The notes under the pieces: generated by a model | The model's input: only the letters and a program-made list of their open reading frames with translations | The model's database searches: none | Told to the model about the DNA's origin: nothing | Part shown: positions 6,283-7,233 of the stretch, piece by piece | Layout: every line of letters begins with the position of its first letter | Position numbering within the stretch: the stretch's first letter is position 1 | NCBI GenBank assembly: GCA_002440885.1 | Contig: DJVY01000169.1 | Coordinates: 564 to 7,796, forward strand | Origin: Bacteroidales bacterium UBA6244 | GTDB lineage: Bacteria; Bacteroidota; Bacteroidia; Bacteroidales; F082 | Direction of reading: 5' to 3' | DNA: 7,233 bases | Translations under genes and position numbers: made by a program

Positions 6283-7233
6283 ATGAAGAGAACAATACTT
6301 TTTATGGCCCTGGTGGCTTTCTCGGTTTCAGCCATTGCACAAGTAAGCCAGTACAAGCCAAGGGCATGGTACGAAACGGTGTTGCAGACCAACAAGGTAA
6401 TTGATGATGTGCCGGGAACAGCCTTTTTTACCGATGATAATCCAACCGTTACCAACTCAAGAGGAGCAGATGTGGTGATTGGAGAAACATGGTACGACAA
6501 CCAGACCAACTCGGGCATGGGCAGTCGCCTACTGGCCTGGGATGATGGTTCATTGTCAGCAACCTGGATTCGGGGCATGAGCCCTACCACCTATGCCGAC
6601 CGTGGCACAGGATACAATTACTACAACGGCACCAGCTGGGGAGCCTATCCCACCGAAAGAATTGAAGACCAGCGCACCGGATGGCCAAGCATTGCCCCTT
6701 ATGGTGAAAATGGCGAAATCGTTGTGGCTCACCTGACTACGGGTTTGTATTTCAGCTGGCGCGAAACCAAAGGAACAGGAAGTTGGAATCATTTTACGCT
6801 GCTTGGTCCGGCAGAAGTGCCTGACCTGCTCTGGCCAAAAATGATAACCACAGGCGAAAACAACGATGTCATCCATGTGATTGCTTCGGCAGGTAACGCT
6901 GTTGAATACGAAGGCCTTACCAATGCCTTGCTCTATTCACGCTCCGCCGATGGAGGTCAGACGTGGGATCCACAGAATGTTATCCTCGAAGGTATGGGCT
7001 CAGATTATACCAGCGGTTGGGGTGGTGACGATTATGCCTGGGCACAGCCCGTTGGCGAAACCATTGCTTTTGTGGCTTTCGGTGGAATAAAAGATGGAAT
7101 CGTAATGAAATCAACCGATGCCGGAGATAATTGGGAACGGATCACGTTTTATCAAAGTCCCGATCCGTTTTTCGACGGAAATGGTGGCGACCTGCCCAAA
7201 TGTGGTGGTGGCGATGGATACAATGCTGTTGTC
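6283..7233 (+). CDS. Secreted Asp-box (BNR-like) beta-propeller protein, copy 3, 3' end outside the window
   Basis: The reading frame is open from the ATG at 6283 to the last base, giving 317 codons without a stop, so this is the N-terminal half of a protein probably about as long as copy 2. The signal peptide is residues 1-20, ending AIAQ. The next residues, VSQYKPRAWYETV, match the same place in copy 2 closely. Asp-boxes SADGGQTW (221-228) and STDAGDNW (277-284) keep the 56-residue spacing. The Gly/Asp-rich loops and the cysteine of the GDLPKCGGGD stretch (Cys307) are shared with copy 2 but not copy 1, so copies 2 and 3 are the closest pair. A T9SS sorting domain is expected downstream but cannot be seen. 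Function is unknown. Confidence 0.9.
   Translation, partial: MKRTILFMALVAFSVSAIAQVSQYKPRAWYETVLQTNKVIDDVPGTAFFTDDNPTVTNSRGADVVIGETWYDNQTNSGMGSRLLAWDDGSLSATWIRGMSPTTYADRGTGYNYYNGTSWGAYPTERIEDQRTGWPSIAPYGENGEIVVAHLTTGLYFSWRETKGTGSWNHFTLLGPAEVPDLLWPKMITTGENNDVIHVIASAGNAVEYEGLTNALLYSRSADGGQTWDPQNVILEGMGSDYTSGWGGDDYAWAQPVGETIAFVAFGGIKDGIVMKSTDAGDNWERITFYQSPDPFFDGNGGDLPKCGGGDGYNAVV

Larger units (their letters stand above)
2247..7233 (+). repeat. Tandem array of three paralogous genes
   Basis: Three direct units begin at 2247, 4263 and 6283, so the start-to-start periods are 2016 and 2020 bases. Coding cores align throughout, while spacers and terminators do not resemble each other. This indicates old duplications, not a recent amplification. 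Short identical DNA blocks remain, for example 26 bases at 3618-3643 and 5673-5698, and 24 bases at 4688-4711 and 6708-6731. The array may continue past the window edge. Confidence 0.85.

Noticed and set aside
2247..7233. Annotation of the three propeller proteins as sialidases
   Set aside because: Asp-boxes alone are not diagnostic. I find no FRIP-type motif and cannot place the arginine triad or the Tyr/Glu nucleophile pair, so only a fold-level description is supported.
110..7233. One operon with DsbD serving the secreted proteins
   Set aside because: Clear terminators follow dsbD and each complete propeller gene. The propeller proteins have three or fewer visible cysteines, with only one position shared by copies 1 and 2, so no conserved disulfide suggests a need for DsbD.

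Overview
The window looks like a chromosomal segment of a Bacteroidota bacterium. Three things point there: secreted proteins with a C-terminal domain resembling the type IX secretion system (T9SS) type A sorting domain; matches to the Bacteroidota -7 promoter element TAnnTTTG in front of all four genes; and A/T-rich leaders with no clear Shine-Dalgarno sequence. The exact order or genus cannot be read from this sequence. All four genes lie on the + strand, and I see no RNA gene, mobile element or CRISPR array.

Layout: (1) 1-109 is a leader with a 14-bp palindrome and a promoter-like element. (2) 110-2143 is a complete DsbD-type transmembrane thiol:disulfide reductase with all three expected modules and all catalytic cysteines, closed by a strong hairpin terminator whose T-tract overlaps the next promoter. 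(3) 2247-4064, 4263-6134 and 6283 to beyond the window edge are three tandem paralogues. They encode large exported proteins, each with a signal peptide and a presumed beta-propeller core carrying two Asp-box motifs. The two complete copies also end in a T9SS sorting domain. Each complete copy has its own terminator, and each of the three has a promoter-like element, so they look like separate transcription units rather than an operon. Copies 2 and 3 resemble each other more than copy 1.

How they work together: DsbD would bring reducing equivalents to the periplasm. The propeller proteins would pass the inner membrane by Sec and the outer membrane by T9SS, ending on the surface or outside the cell. 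I see no evidence that DsbD serves these proteins: they have few cysteines, mostly at non-conserved positions. The function of the propeller family is unknown to me. The tandem family, possibly longer than the window, is the most interesting content.
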